The notes below the pieces were generated by a model. It was not told where the DNA came from and did no database searches. It saw only the letters and a list, made by a program, of their open reading frames with translations. From assembly GCA_025980355.1 (NCBI GenBank), contig JAICXR010000279.1:1-5171 (forward strand): DNA of 5,171 nucleotides, in the 5' to 3' direction. Shown piece by piece: positions 5,067-5,171 of the stretch. Both the position numbers and the translations under genes were made by a program. Position 1 is the stretch's first letter, and each line of letters starts with the position of its first letter. The stretch comes from Chloroflexota bacterium (GTDB lineage Bacteria; Chloroflexota; UBA4733).

Positions 5067-5171
5067 ATGCGCGCACTCGATCCGATCACCCGCGCCGACT
5101 TCCAGCGGCTCAGCGCGTTGCGCCTGCGGGAGGCGGAGGACCTCCTGACTCACGGCCACAACGAGGGAGCC
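5067..5171 (+). CDS. Probable HEPN-domain protein, N-terminal fragment (3'-truncated)
   Basis: Only 35 codons are in the window. After a short lead (MRALDPITRADFQRL) comes SALRLREAEDLLTHGHNEGA, which resembles the first helix and turn of HEPN proteins, where a segment of the type LRLREAExLLxxGxxxGAYYLAGYAVE introduces the four-helix bundle. HEPN proteins often pair with minimal nucleotidyltransferases (MNT) as toxin-antitoxin modules, or act as RNases. The diagnostic RX4-6H motif would lie beyond the window, so neither catalytic status nor an MNT partner can be judged. The excellent Shine-Dalgarno supports a real gene. It is separated by 95 bp from the purP-like pair and probably belongs to a different transcription unit. 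The assignment rests on a short match recognised by eye. Confidence 0.6.
   Translation, partial: MRALDPITRADFQRLSALRLREAEDLLTHGHNEGA

Noticed and set aside
1..5171. CRISPR array, insertion sequence or prophage genes.
   Set aside because: No regularly spaced repeats, transposase or integrase motifs, or terminal inverted repeats were seen on either strand.

Overview
This is a GC-rich, densely packed stretch of DNA, almost certainly bacterial. The tRNA-Leu has a bacterial-type D-arm, the Shine-Dalgarno sequences are strong, and neighbouring genes overlap. The exact lineage cannot be read from the sequence. Two archaeal-type PurP homologues in a high-GC bacterial setting would fit a Chloroflexota/Thermomicrobia-like genome, but that is a guess.

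Left part (1-2673): three forward glycosyltransferase genes form one translationally coupled operon. They are a GT-B (family 4-like) enzyme truncated by the window edge, a GT-A family 2 enzyme with C-terminal membrane segments, and a WbbL/rhamnosyltransferase-like GT2. The gene junctions overlap by 14 and 4 bp. This looks like the 3' end of a polysaccharide, exopolysaccharide or lipid-linked glycan assembly cluster. A perfect 7-bp GC hairpin lies just inside the third gene.

Middle (2674-2871): a complete tRNA-Leu(GAG) gene lies on the minus strand, tail-to-tail with the glycosyltransferase operon. It is separated by only 44 bp from a forward 13-codon upstream ORF (MAGRLVRRWWHVA) that has a strong Shine-Dalgarno. 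The stop of this ORF overlaps the ATG of the next gene as TGATG.

Right part (2872-4971): two tandem paralogues belong to the PurP family (DUF1246/DUF1297, ATP-grasp-like). PurP is known from archaea as the formate-dependent ligase that turns AICAR into FAICAR in purine synthesis; most bacteria use PurH for this step. The two copies have each lost a different subset of otherwise conserved motifs, which suggests subfunctionalisation or a hetero-oligomer. This is the most interesting part of the window.

Right edge (5067-5171): the first 35 codons of a probable HEPN-domain protein. It follows a 95-bp gap containing an inverted repeat and a GC-rich hairpin.
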